This document shows positions 1 to 10,119 of a stretch of 64,000 bases of DNA, one piece after another. Within the stretch, counting starts at the first letter, position 1. Every line of letters begins with the position of its first letter. Location of the stretch: contig NMRA01000076.1 of assembly GCA_002633005.1 (NCBI GenBank), positions 932,748-996,747 on the forward strand, written 5' to 3'. The position numbers and the translations under genes are program-made. The notes below the pieces were generated by a model. That model searched no databases and had not been told where the DNA came from. It saw only the letters and a list, made by a program, of their open reading frames with translations. The stretch is from Phoronis australis (taxonomy: Eukaryota > Phoronida > Phoronidae).

Positions 1-44
1 TAGGGGGGCATGGCCCCCCCCCCTCCTCCCTAAGTCCGCCACTG
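1..44. mobile_element. Right end of a MITE, cut by the window edge
   Basis: The first 44 bases hold a G-run/C-run palindrome and end in a sequence whose reverse complement begins CAGTGGCGGACTTAGG. This resembles the terminal repeat of the element at 56208-56529, which begins CAGTGGCGTATTTAGG. It is probably the right end of a non-autonomous DNA transposon of that family. The rest lies outside the window. Confidence 0.4.
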
Positions 45-636
45 CACCTATTTGTGATCTCTGACAGACTTGTTTAATTTATTGGTAATTAACACATATA
101 ATATCAACCAATTTTAATTATACCTGAATTGATATGTTCACATCTCACACATCCAAGACTTGCGTATATACACATTACATGAATCTAAATATAGAATTTC
201 AAAACAGGAGAGCCAAAAAGGATCCAATGATTTTTATGTTCAAACATTGTTTTAATAGATATCTGAAATCCTAAAACGTCTTCTTTTAAAGAGTTCAATG
301 GGAGAAGTTGAACGTTTGAGACAGATGATCTGATATTTTTCAAAGAATACGAAAATTCCCAGGCCTACTCAATTTGACAATATCTTTTGAGAGAAAGTCA
401 AATTTCCTTTTTCAAATATCCAGTAAGTGATCGCAAACAACACAATTTTGGTCCAATGAAAAAGGGTACTATTTTCAGGATCGTGTCTACACTCAGTTTC
501 AATGAAAGTTCATTGTGGCTAAGATGCGGTGAAAATATAGTTTGAACCCTATTTAAAGGGACGTCATCGGCTGAAATCAAGGCCAGTGTACTGTCTACCG
601 TTTAAATACGCTTACAAAATACTAGTTAATGTATTG
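45..636. other. Non-coding, nothing recognised
   Basis: AT-rich sequence without a coding pattern, repeat pair or RNA gene that I can see. Confidence 0.4.
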
Positions 637-705
637 GGTTGCTTCAGCAATAGAGCGTTCGACTGCTGTTGCGGTTAGTAGGTTCGAATCCGCGCTAATG
701 CTAAC
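637..705 (+). repeat. tRNA-like SINE fragment or tRNA pseudogene
   Basis: The stretch contains a perfect internal RNA polymerase III B box (GGTTCGAATCC) and, about 35 bases upstream, a degenerate A-box-like sequence near TAGAGCG. The T-stem arms do not pair beyond two bases and no clean cloverleaf forms, so this is not a working tRNA. A tRNA-derived SINE head or a decayed tRNA copy is the likeliest reading. Confidence 0.35.
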
Positions 706-1106
706 TTCTGCAAAATGTCTTTCTAACAAGAGTATCCAATCTTTACTAAAATTCAGGGAGCAATTATAGACTAACTCACCCTTAGGATGCCCCATAAACA
801 GTGAATTGTTGTCACCACTTCAATTCTAGAGTTTTGCTTTTGTGCTGGTCCAAACGTCTCAAATTGTCACAGCTTCAAAATCGTGACGATTTGGGTCAGC
901 GCTGAGGCCCAAACTGTCACAACAATTCTTGGGTGTGTCCATTCGCGCTTGTACTATAGTGGGCCTTGCACAGACCATGTCCGTTTGTTTGCAGCATCTG
1001 TAAACAGCAATTTTTACATATTTGGACGGTATGCAGAAAGTCTTATAATTCTGAAATCTTTAGAAGATTGAGAACTGAACATACAACACACTGAACAATG
1101 CCCAAC
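706..1106. other. Non-coding, nothing recognised
   Basis: No gene, repeat pair or regulatory element is apparent. Short open frames here have no family features. Confidence 0.35.
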
Positions 1107-1260
1107 CAGTGCTGTAGTGGGGCTTAGACGCACGTACAGGGTGTAGGCGCAGCCAACCCCCTTTTGGCATTTGAACGTAGCGCCTACGCACCGTAAGTTA
1201 CGTTCAACACTCTAGGTGATACGGTGGGCTTTGGCGCCTAACTTTACCACTACAGCACTG
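1107..1260. mobile_element. hAT-like MITE with 8-bp target duplication
   Basis: The 154-bp unit begins CAGTGCTGTAGTGG and ends with the exact reverse complement CCACTACAGCACTG. It is flanked by TGCCCAAC on the left and TGCCCAAT on the right, an 8-bp target duplication with one mismatch. A CAG-type terminus and an 8-bp duplication are diagnostic of the hAT superfamily. No transposase is present, so it is non-autonomous. Confidence 0.75.
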
Positions 1261-2057
1261 TGCCCAATATTGAGAAAAACTTTACATGTGGCAAAATAAT
1301 TCATGCCTATGAATATATTCAGGCTGTTTTCAATTTGCAAACAGTAGCAGTCACTGTGCTGTTCTCACTGGGTTTTGTCCAGCAGTGCCCAAACTGCCGA
1401 CTTTCTTACACCCTTTCGAAAACTCTGTGGTGAATAAAAAGAAACGTTGTGAGACGTTTCCTTTCAAAAACGCCACACATGACCACAGAAACTGTCTCAT
1501 ATTTTGGACCTTTCATTTTCATCGAAAAAGGTAGCGAGGTTTCACAGTGGGGCCATCCAATCAGAGTTATTGCTATTCTTAGATGTTTGAGGGCTGACGA
1601 AATCAAAATCGAACCACATTCCTCAGGCACTGAGCGGCAATGCAACAATGCTACACAGGTCCGCCAGTGTAACTACTCCCCAATCAGTTGGCCTTTATCA
1701 TTTCACGTGTTCCCAAGAAGGAAGTCAGATTCACTGAACCATAGCTCAAAATGTCTCCAAATCTAGCTTAAAGAAATGAATTAATAGCGAGTGACTTGAC
1801 CGCGATTACAGTTTACAGTGTCACCGTAGCCAACCAGGATAAACAAAGACATGTAAATTGAAGAAGGTACTAACTAGCAAGCAAGTGAACGCCCTTTGGT
1901 TGACCAAAGTTGGTTGGGCAGCAGTCATAGGAAGGTTCAAAGATAAAGGGCCTGACAACAGCACGGATTGTCTACGGGCGTTCACTTCCACCTCTAGGGA
2001 CTATGATGGTGCAACCCCATATGAAAATGGACATAAATTTTTCATCTGAACTAATGT
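1261..2057. other. Upstream flank of the first DEG/ENaC gene
   Basis: No coding region is supported. Open frames of 60-105 codons on both strands lack domains and look like chance. Distal regulatory DNA for the downstream channel gene could lie here but is not recognisable. Confidence 0.35.
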
Positions 2058-2063
2058 TATCAG

Positions 2064-2094
2064 TATAAAAGCCTCAACAGGAGCACAGAGGCCA
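2064..2094 (+). promoter_or_regulatory. TATA box and initiator of the first DEG/ENaC gene
   Basis: TATAAAA lies at 2064-2070. Exactly 30 bases downstream, CCATTTT at 2092-2098 fits the initiator consensus YYANWYY, with A+1 at 2094. This gives a 45-base 5' leader before the ATG at 2139, with no upstream ATG. The spacing is that of a focused RNA polymerase II core promoter, typical of tissue-restricted genes. Confidence 0.6.
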
Positions 2095-2138
2095 TTTTGT
2101 AAAGCTATCTACCTCCACTGCCCGTGTTGTATCCGGAC

Positions 2139-3701
2139 ATGAATTCAGAGGTAAAAAACTGGAGTGTGAAAGACCGCATGAAAGAATTCTGCGAGTCTAC
2201 GTCAGCACACGCACTTGGGCAGACTGTAAGTTCTGGCGAAGTGAAGGCGATATTCTGGTCCCTTGTGTTCCTCAGTGCGTTAGCAGGATGTGTTTGGAAT
2301 ATCGTACACGTTGTGGAGTCGTACACAAGTTTTGGATTCAGCGTAAAGTCAAAACTTGAAATGGAACCGTCTTCACTGAAATTTCCAAGTGTAACTATTT
2401 GTAACCTGAACCCAATAAGTTTCTCAAGACAAGCTAGATTTGCGGGAGACTTTGAAAGGAGTACAGGTTTAGATGATGGGGATTGCGATAATGAGTTTCA
2501 CAGAGATGAAACTTATCGTCCAGTCGTCTTGGATTTGTATAGGTGGTCAGAGTTACCCCAATTTTGGTTTGAATACAACGAAAATGTCACAGAAATGTTC
2601 GGCCACTCAAAGAAGGATTTTATTGTGGATTGTGTTTTTCAAAGAGAAGGTGGATGCGAAAACAACTTCTCTGTTACTAAAGACCCCAATCTGTACAACT
2701 GCTACACACTGGAACCGAATAAAAACGAAGACCTTCTTGAAATAGGATTTGCAGCTGGTTTATCGTTAACTTTATTTGTGGAAAATAGGCGTATTCGGAA
2801 TGCATTTACTGGCAATTATGCGTTAGATTCCTACCACACTGGAATCGTGGGTGTCAAGGTTGCCATCCACGTGTCGGGTTCTCATCCAAATCCTAACACT
2901 CGGGGCGTGATAGCAGAAGTTGGTAAAAGCACCGACTTTATTCTGCGAACAGTAAATAGGACCGCCTTAGGTCCTCCATATCCGTCGCCCTGTAATCCCA
3001 AGAAGACAATTGAATCAAGTCATAGAAAAGAACTTCAGTATGAAGAAAATTTGTGTTTCGCAAGTTGCTTGCAAAACGCCATCGCAAAAAAATGCGGTTG
3101 TGTTTCTATCAACCCTATGGCTGTCCCTATAGCAGACAAATTCGGAATAGATCTTCCATTCTGCGGAAGTTACCCATGTAATGCGACGAAGGTGACAGAA
3201 AATTATGAATGCGTCCACGACGTAATAGGCCGTTTCTTACTTAAAAACGACCCCAATTGCCGTAACTGTACCAAGCCTTGTAACGAAGTCAGTTTTGAAG
3301 TTACAAAGTTTCAGTCAAAATGGCCGTCTGAGCTGCACCAGAGTGAATTCATTAGGTGGCTCGCAAACAAGGACAATACAGCACTGTATAACCAGCTGGT
3401 GAGAAATATTTCAGATGACAACATTTCTAGATTTATAGAAAACAATTTTCTTCGAATCAACATATACTTTGGGGATTTTTACGTGCGCAAAGACATTGAG
3501 ACTTTAGATATGGACTGGTTTGACTTGCTCTCAAGTGTTGGAGGAGCGTTTGGATTCTGGGTAGGAATTTCTGTTGTAACTGGAGTTGAAGTATTGGAGT
3601 TACTTCTTGACTGTATTGTCCTTTTTCTAAACAGGCGAATCAAAAAACGGAACCAAATAGATCTTCGAAACACTACCGGGGACGACGACGTGGTTACGTA
3701 A
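2139..3701 (+). CDS. DEG/ENaC-family sodium channel subunit, copy 1 (intronless)
   Basis: A 520-residue subunit of a trimeric, voltage-independent, typically sodium-selective plasma-membrane channel of the degenerin/ENaC/ASIC family. Gating could be by peptide, proton or mechanical force; the ligand cannot be told. The N-terminus carries HALG at 24-27, where the family has an HG gating motif. TM1 spans about 38-60, followed by FPSVTICNLNP (82-92). The cysteine-rich ectodomain includes GHSKKDFIVDC (155-165), CGC (319-321) and CRNCTKPC (374-381). The pore holds the selectivity filter GIS (476-478), then E484, E487 and D491 in TM2. The ATG at 2139 is chosen because the frame upstream offers only GTG, and copy 2 begins identically with MNSEV. 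The whole gene is one exon. It is about 85% identical to copy 2 at 12310, with most differences in the ectodomain (166-245) and the cytoplasmic ends. Confidence 0.95.
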   Translation: MNSEVKNWSVKDRMKEFCESTSAHALGQTVSSGEVKAIFWSLVFLSALAGCVWNIVHVVESYTSFGFSVKSKLEMEPSSLKFPSVTICNLNPISFSRQARFAGDFERSTGLDDGDCDNEFHRDETYRPVVLDLYRWSELPQFWFEYNENVTEMFGHSKKDFIVDCVFQREGGCENNFSVTKDPNLYNCYTLEPNKNEDLLEIGFAAGLSLTLFVENRRIRNAFTGNYALDSYHTGIVGVKVAIHVSGSHPNPNTRGVIAEVGKSTDFILRTVNRTALGPPYPSPCNPKKTIESSHRKELQYEENLCFASCLQNAIAKKCGCVSINPMAVPIADKFGIDLPFCGSYPCNATKVTENYECVHDVIGRFLLKNDPNCRNCTKPCNEVSFEVTKFQSKWPSELHQSEFIRWLANKDNTALYNQLVRNISDDNISRFIENNFLRINIYFGDFYVRKDIETLDMDWFDLLSSVGGAFGFWVGISVVTGVEVLELLLDCIVLFLNRRIKKRNQIDLRNTTGDDDVVT

Positions 3702-4446
3702 TTTAGAATATACCCGAATGTGTGTACGGCAGAAGTTCACCTATACCTGTAGGCCTACTTCAAAAGCACCGTAAATCTTTGAGATCCGAATATGTGCTTG
3801 TTCCAACGAGGGCTTCGGAAACTTGATGCCATTCCATGCCAAATGAAGTTATGCTGTAGCAATTACAGATCGAAAGGTGCTCGAAATCATTATCGGTTTC
3901 CAGAGCGCGTCTAACTTTTATATTATGTGAATAGAGTATATAGGAGTTGTACGGACACGTGTGAAACGCCTGGTTCCACCTGTTGGTAAAGATCTTAACC
4001 ATTTAGTCCTATACACTGCTGAAAGGAAATTTTTAAAACGTGAACATCTTTATTTTCGAAGCAAACGGTTTACTCTGAACACAAAGACAATGCCACTGAT
4101 GGTGAGCTGTGGTTTTGGCTTAAAGTTAAACACAGACTCTAAAAAGTCAAGTCTCAACTTGTCTCACACTTCACACCATTATACCTGATAAAGATCCAAT
4201 ATGACTAAGACTCTTTGACTAAGACTACCACAGATGGACTGGTCGGAAGTATGTCAAAAGTGCAGAATCAAACATGGTCACAACAGAAAATTGACATCTA
4301 ACAGAGCGGTTCGTGGACATCTTGGTTGGTAGGTGGACGGCTTGTAAAAGTGCCGCGACTTTGATTTCTGAAAGCCGTGTAGTTCTTGACGAGAAGCTGA
4401 TGAGAATTCCTTAACACACCACTGAAGCCCCTATATTTTGGATTTG
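3702..4446. other. 3' flank of DEG/ENaC copy 1
   Basis: Presumed 3' untranslated and intergenic DNA. I see no AATAAA near the stop codon, so the polyadenylation site is not located. No coding sequence is supported. Confidence 0.35.
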
Positions 4447-4530
4447 ATCTGGTCAGTCTTGAAGGTGAAAGTCAGAGAAAAGTACAGACAAGTGAATGCC
4501 TCTAAGAAAGTCTGGCAAAGGGTGAAACTT
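4447..4530 (+). pseudogene. Fragment of a Tc1/mariner-like transposase C-terminus
   Basis: Twenty-eight codons read IWSVLKVKVREKY followed by RQVNASKKVWQRVKL. Directly upstream, in frame, is SPYILDL. This resembles the SPDLNPIENxWSxLK block around the last catalytic acid of DDE transposases of the Tc1/mariner type, with a few residues missing. A stop precedes and follows it, so it is a relic. The family call rests on this one block. Confidence 0.35.
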
Positions 4531-4667
4531 CGATACTGACGAGAAAGCGAACGGTCCGAAGCGTTGATCTCACTGCAAGTTTGATCAAATAGCGTTCTAC
4601 CTTTATAAGATTAATATTTTCCGCTATATATCTCCATTTGCAAAGTGTTGAAAAGACAACTTTCTGC

Positions 4668-4775
4668 ACTTGTTCTCAATAATGTCCTACTCCGAGCAAT
4701 CCCTGGACCTTTTCATACACGAACGAAGTATTAGTGACGGGGCTCAGGAGCCAGGACTAAATTTGGAAATAAACT
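4668..4775 (+). repeat. Downstream block shared with DEG/ENaC copy 2
   Basis: About 100 bases, from CTTGTTCTCAAT to GGCTCAGGAGCCAG, recur at 14390-14535 downstream of copy 2, with a small insertion there. The block lies about 970 bases past the stop of copy 1 and about 510 bases past that of copy 2. It shows that the duplication unit extended well beyond the coding region. Confidence 0.55.
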
Positions 4776-4870
4776 ATGTTCGCTATTTCAACATTCACTG
4801 GCAATGTCGACTTACTTTGCAGTGCGTAAGTAACTTAATTATCACAAAAAACTTTCAAATTTTGTGACCG

Positions 4871-5519
4871 CCGCCAGTCACGCGCCGGAAGGCCGATATG
4901 AAACTAGGTACGAAATGGACAACAGAACTCGGTTTGGTGGTTAAAGCGCGTCGTGAGCATGAGATTGAAACTGCAAAACGTCAAATTACGTATCAAATTA
5001 ATGAATTTGGGTGAGGATTTATTTGTTTCCACAACTTGCTGTGTTCATGAACGCCGACAGTCACAGGAAGCGTGCGGCGACTTGGAGCATTACGTTCTCA
5101 ACTGTTGTATGCATGCACGCACAACGTACTCCCGGCATCTTTCTATATGTACATCACGTTGACTCATTATTATGGAGACTCGGTGACTGAAAGGACAGAG
5201 GGCAAGAAGTGTACATAATAGAATTATGCTACACGGCTCCTTGGTGAAGGTACATAGGGAGCTTCTCTGTGCCTGGCAAAAGATTCGATTTGAGTGACAG
5301 CCCTGTAACCTTTGACCTCGGATAGGTAGTGAACAAATTTCCACTCGGTTGTGCAGTTCCAAGGTGGTTCTGCTAAATCTTTTTTCTCGTTACACGGTAT
5401 ATATTTCGTATTTGAAGTTCTCCAAGAATGAAGATAACATATTTTGCTAGACATGTGTGACTATATTGTATAAACAGCCAATTTTTGTGAATAAGGTTTG
5501 AGATAATAACTAATAAAGT
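4871..5519. other. Non-coding, nothing recognised
   Basis: No gene or repeat is recognised. Two overlapping minus-strand open frames (5090-5454) show no domain and are probably chance. Confidence 0.35.
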
Positions 5520-6220
5520 TTTATTTCATATCAAATTTCTTACAATGTTCAGTGTGCAAAATGTACAAGATAAAAATCTTTTTTTGCAATTATCTGATGA
5601 ATGGTGGAGAAAAACCTACTGTTGCTCTGTAGACTTCACATCTGATACGAAATTAAAATGGTTTCAAATTAGATTGACCCATAGAATTTTAAGTACAAAC
5701 ACTTTTCTCCATAAAATTGGAGTTACTAACTCGCAATTGTGCACCTTTTGTAAAAAGGAACCAGAGGACTTAATTCATCTCTACTGGTCATGTCATGTTG
5801 TGTGTTCCTTTTGGTCGGCATTATTTCGATGGATTAACCAAAAAGTAAATATAACCTTAAATCCTGCCATCATCGATATTCTTTTTGGTAAGCATTCTGA
5901 ATCAAAAGTAATAAATCTAGTATTGATATTGGGTAAATATCAGATATATCGTCGTAGGTTAGAAAAACGCTTGCCCTGTATTGAACATCTCAAGGCAGAG
6001 ATATGTGAATACTTCAAAATTGAAAAGTACATTTTTGCCAAAAATTGTGAACTTTTGGAATTTCATAAGAGATGGTCTCCTATGGTTCTTTTGTTTTCGT
6101 TGACTGGGGTTACAACTAAGATTTAGGCCCCCGGAGTGAATGAGTGTATGAGTGTGTATATTCCCTTTAAATTTATTATATGTCTCACGCTAATTATGGA
6201 TGAATAAATGTTCAGTGGCG
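5520..6220 (+). mobile_element. 5'-truncated non-LTR retrotransposon, C-terminal end of ORF2
   Basis: An open frame of 193 codons (5545-6126) encodes the C-terminal tail of a non-LTR retrotransposon polymerase protein. Residues 32-85 read KLKWFQIRLTHRIL, then CTFCKKEPEDLIHLYWSC and a downstream FW, which is the zinc-knuckle (zf-RVT) module that follows the reverse transcriptase in L1/Tx1-type elements. Reverse transcriptase and endonuclease are absent. The 3' tail contains GGATGAATAAATG, then an A-rich run. The frame is unbroken, so the insertion may be fairly young; 5' truncation is the usual product of target-primed reverse transcription. Confidence 0.7.
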
Positions 6221-7599
6221 CAAAAAAACAAGATAAAATCTTAAACCATTCGAGAACATTAAAAGATCATGAACAACTTAAAAAATCCACCCGCAAATAA
6301 ATTTGAAACATTAATGAAACACTTGTGCAGCGGTGTGTCGTTTTAAGTCAGCTTCGATGAATTTCTTAGTTTTTAGATCTATTTTTCGTTTCTTAGTTTT
6401 TTAAATGGAAATAACGATAAAAGCATTTCGTCCGTTTATCGCAACACAGGAAAATAACGATGCACAACATGTTTGGCGAAGTGACTGACTCGTGGAACTT
6501 GAGTCTGATAATCTAAGGACTGTTGCGAGAGAAGGGTGAGTGGCGGAACCCTGCGAGCAAACAATTGTATCAGTAATTATGTACACTGATTATTAGACTG
6601 CAATTTCCATTAGATATCTTAGTTCTCGGTGTAAATTACTATACTGTATGCATTCACAACACAACTTTAGGGGTTTAAGGGTTTGATTTGAATTAAATTT
6701 TCACGCTGGTTTTTTGGAGACTTTATACAGGCAATTGACTTTTTTGATGACCAGATTAAAATAGCGACCTAATCACCGTGCGTCGGAATACTCATCGGTA
6801 AATCTTTGCTGAAAACTTATGGTTTTTAGAGCAATAAAACTGCTTTTTCAGGAACGACGGCTTGAATGAATGTTTTGTGTAAGCCAAATGAATAAGACCA
6901 ATGATATCTGCCATAGCGCATGAAAGTCCCATGTGACAAATTCCATGGCCCTATTCACGCGCAGAATGGCCAAAGTATTCAGCGAATAAGCGCTCATTGC
7001 AACTGATGATATAAGCTTCAGTTGTTGCAAATTCAATTGAAAATACAATAAACAAAATAAGAAATTGTTAGCGGAATAAACAAATGTCAGTGCTTGCTTA
7101 CGAAAAACTAAAAAAGTTTTCGCAGAATCGAATTTAAACTCACCTCATATGTAGTGTTGATAAAACCTTCAAACAATATGGTCCTACAAATAAATGAAGC
7201 GGGTAGCTAAAAACGTTTTGATTCTACCGTATAAACTAAACGGATGGCCGACAACACAACGAAAAAATAGATATCACGCATTCAAAACGGAATTCAAGAA
7301 TCTGCAACCGTTGGAAAATCCATCAAATCGGTTAATAAAGAGAAGAGTTCTACAGGACTATACTTCAAGTTTACAGCAATGGAAAAACAAAAATAGGATA
7401 AAAAGTGAAACATCTAAAGTGTCATGTTCAGAAATTCAATTATGTCAGAAAGTTTTCGAATATAAAGTTTAGAATTTTTTATAAGGAATGACTTAACCCG
7501 CCTATAAATTGCTTCGCCTCAGCTTGGAAAAGTTTCTCTTGTGGAAACGGAGGAAAATGCTCCACGGTTTTCGGCGATGTGATACATATTTATACAACA
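6221..7599. other. Non-coding, nothing recognised
   Basis: AT-rich. An open frame at 7194-7472 is lysine- and asparagine-rich with no recognised domain. No repeat pairs were noticed. Confidence 0.35.
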
Positions 7600-8002
7600 G
7601 GGCCCGGTCTCCAATCTTTTTACTCGAAATGGAACTCGAAATTAGGTTTGGCATTTTCTACTCTACTTTTGGGCGAAATCAAGATAAGTGTCTATTATTC
7701 TATGCTCGAGTACACAATAACTTACGTAGATAATTTATTGCCCTTAGTTCACAGTTTGTAAACCCAATATTAAAGAAATAAGTTCGAGTTTGAACTCGAA
7801 ATTTCGAGTTTTTACTCGAGTTTGTAGCACAAATATAAGGGTCTTCAAGGGCAAACTTGAACTAGAAACTCCTATGCATAAACTATAATGTATTCGAGCG
7901 CAGTCTGATAACCAATTATTTTAAGTTCGCACAGAAGGAGCAAAGAAATTGCCAAAAATAGTTTCGAGTTCGTTTCGAGTACAAAGATTAGAGACCGCGC
8001 CC
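7600..8002. mobile_element. MITE with 42-bp terminal inverted repeats rich in TCGAGT
   Basis: The left arm, 7600-7641, starts GGGCCCGGTCTCCAATCTTT. The right arm, 7962-8002, is its imperfect reverse complement, reading GGGCGCGGTCTCTAATCTTT on the other strand. Inside, a second palindromic cluster of ACTCGAA/TTCGAGT lies at 7780-7820. There is no coding sequence. The 403-bp unit is a non-autonomous DNA transposon. A CAG on each side may be a short target duplication, but this is uncertain. Confidence 0.7.
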
Positions 8003-8573
8003 AGGTTCACTCTCGGATTACCAAATATGAGGGAAAGTTCTGTACTCAGATGGATGGATTTCGTGTAATAACATATTAATTCAATTGACCTGCTAGTAAG
8101 TGCGATCGGTGTATACGGGCCAATTCTTTACTAAGAACGATGACAGACTTAATTGTTCTAATAATGATATGGCGGTTTTATTGTGAGTCCCAACTTTGCC
8201 CTGTCAGTCTCTTCTTGCTTATGCGTTTCACGCTTTGTACACCACTAAGGTACATGTATGGTCGTGTAAAGTTACAGTAAGAAAATTCGGGGCAGCGTTA
8301 TTAAACAGTTCTGTGGACTGGCCGATAGACGTCGTCACACGCTACTGGTTAGAGTCTTTGGCATCAAAAGGTACAATCTGTAACTGCATGATAGTTCTAC
8401 CAGTGGTTTATTTAGACGTGTCTACCGTATTGTAGACAGTTTCGTACGTATCTATGTACTTGCAAAGTGCAGGGTTATTATTTTTAATGTAGTACTACTT
8501 TATTATTATATCACGTTTAGACAACAATATGCTTCTTTTCTATTTTACTACGTTAACTGCTATTCCAGCCCCT
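8003..8573. other. Non-coding, nothing recognised
   Basis: No gene or repeat is supported. The plus-strand open frame 8196-8435 has no family features. Confidence 0.35.
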
Positions 8574-8989
8574 TTAAAGGAGAATGCCACCAAAAAAAAC
8601 TATTTTTGTATCAATTTAGATCGATTAGTTCCACTGGATAACAACAAGTTCAGTTCTTTTACCCGACACCAGACGCCAGACGGAAGTGTTGAAATTAACG
8701 AATGATGTCACAGGTTCTAACACAGTCTGATCAGCAGTTCACAAGACGCTTACTGGTGTCAGCTTATCGCTTGAATTATTCGTTTAACACCAATAAACCA
8801 CCAAAATTTGATGTAAAACACTTACAAATACATCGAGCTATTAAATAAACGTGTTGTTTTATTTCGCTGTTACGGTTTTATAGGTAATTGAACGTACCGT
8901 AACCTTCAAAGTTCGGTAGGCCAATTTAATTACCGAGGTCGGTCGCGAGAAGCTTGGAGTTTGTTCGGTGATAAATTAGAATAATATTC

Positions 8990-9129
8990 TTTATCGTAAT
9001 CTATTTTGCCCGGGGTACGCCACGAGCTATGTTGCAGAGTAAAACAAGAGGAGGATTGGGAATATTGTCATTTATTATGACGTAATAGATAAAACTAACT
9101 AAGACTCTGCAAGATGGGCATGCAAAAAA
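8990..9129 (+). repeat. Left 140-bp terminal direct repeat of a TRIM-like element
   Basis: Identical, as far as I can compare, to 9558-9697 at a constant offset of 568 bases. It contains GTCATTTATTATGAC and an inverted pair GCAGAGT/ACTCTGC. Confidence 0.85.
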
Positions 9130-9557
9130 CGCCCACAGGCGTGTACAATGAATAGCCCTGCAAGAGGGAACAAAACAAAAAAACTGCCTGAAGGGCTTAA
9201 AGGAAAAGTACAGAACATGAAAACAAAACTTGAAAAAAACCTAACAGGAAATGTATACGAGCAAAGAGAAAGTGGAACCGACGCCCGGGATGGGGGGTGG
9301 GGAAAAAATGAAGAGAACGAACGTAGGTCTTGTAGATGACGAGGTAGGTGGCTGAATGAGAGACCACGTTGAACAGAACAAAGGAAATATGGGCGTCCAA
9401 TCAGGAGTTGCGTAGAGAAACGTATGAATACAAAAGTAGGCCCTAGAGGCTATAAATAGAGATGAGTAATGGAAAATAAACCCTAAGGACTGGTCTCAAA
9501 ATAAAGAGACAAGTGTCAAAATAATGACGATAAATGCATTTAACAAGTTAAATTTAA

Positions 9558-9697
9558 TTTATCGTAATCTATTTTGCCCGGGGTACGCCACGAGCTATGT
9601 TGCAGAGTAAAACAAGAGGAGGATTGGGAATATTGTCATTTATTATGACGTAATAGATAAAACTAACTAAGACTCTGCAAGATGGGCATGCAAAAAA
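9558..9697 (+). repeat. Right 140-bp terminal direct repeat of the TRIM-like element
   Basis: Direct copy of 8990-9129. No differences were seen between the two repeats, which implies a recent insertion if they are LTR-like. Confidence 0.85.
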
Positions 9698-10046
9698 TTC
9701 TTTCGTGAAAGGAGAGCGTAGCCGTGTGTTGTAATTTCAGACTTGCGAATTTTTCCAAACACAAAACGCTCGTTGTAACCCAGTGGCTCGGAACCTGGCG
9801 ATCAGTTCCGTCGCGGACGAACTGGAGACACCACTTGGGTTAGTCAGCTGTGAAAGTTGAAAACTTAACTTCCAGAAACAAAAATACTAGGCTAGTGAAC
9901 CAAAAAAATAACGTGCACATGAATGTTTTGGTTAATTCGCCACGAAATTGTAAATCTACTTACTCGTCGGGGGCCGCGAAACCAGGATAACCTTCCACAG
10001 AAACGTACAGGGAAAAGCTGCAGAATAACAATGGCTTGACTTGAAT

Positions 10047-10080
10047 CATATATATATATATATGTATGTATATGTACATT

Positions 10081-10119
<39 letters not shown>

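Larger units (their letters stand above)
8990..9697. mobile_element. TRIM-like element with direct terminal repeats, nested in Kolobok copy A
   Basis: Two 140-bp direct repeats (8990-9129, 9558-9697) flank 428 bases of A-rich, non-coding interior. The bases ATTCTTT occur on both sides of the unit, consistent with a target duplication. The related element at 41761 lacks the unit at the aligned site near 42130, so that copy preserves an approximate empty site. The structure resembles a terminal-repeat retrotransposon in miniature, but the repeats do not show clean TG...CA ends and no tRNA primer site was recognised, so the class is open. Confidence 0.6.

Noticed and set aside
637-705. Functional tRNA gene
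   Set aside because: The B box is perfect but the T-stem and acceptor stem do not pair, so only a tRNA-like relic is supported.
2124-2138. GTG start for DEG/ENaC copy 1, five codons upstream
   Set aside because: Eukaryotic nuclear genes use ATG; the ATG at 2139 matches the start of copy 2.
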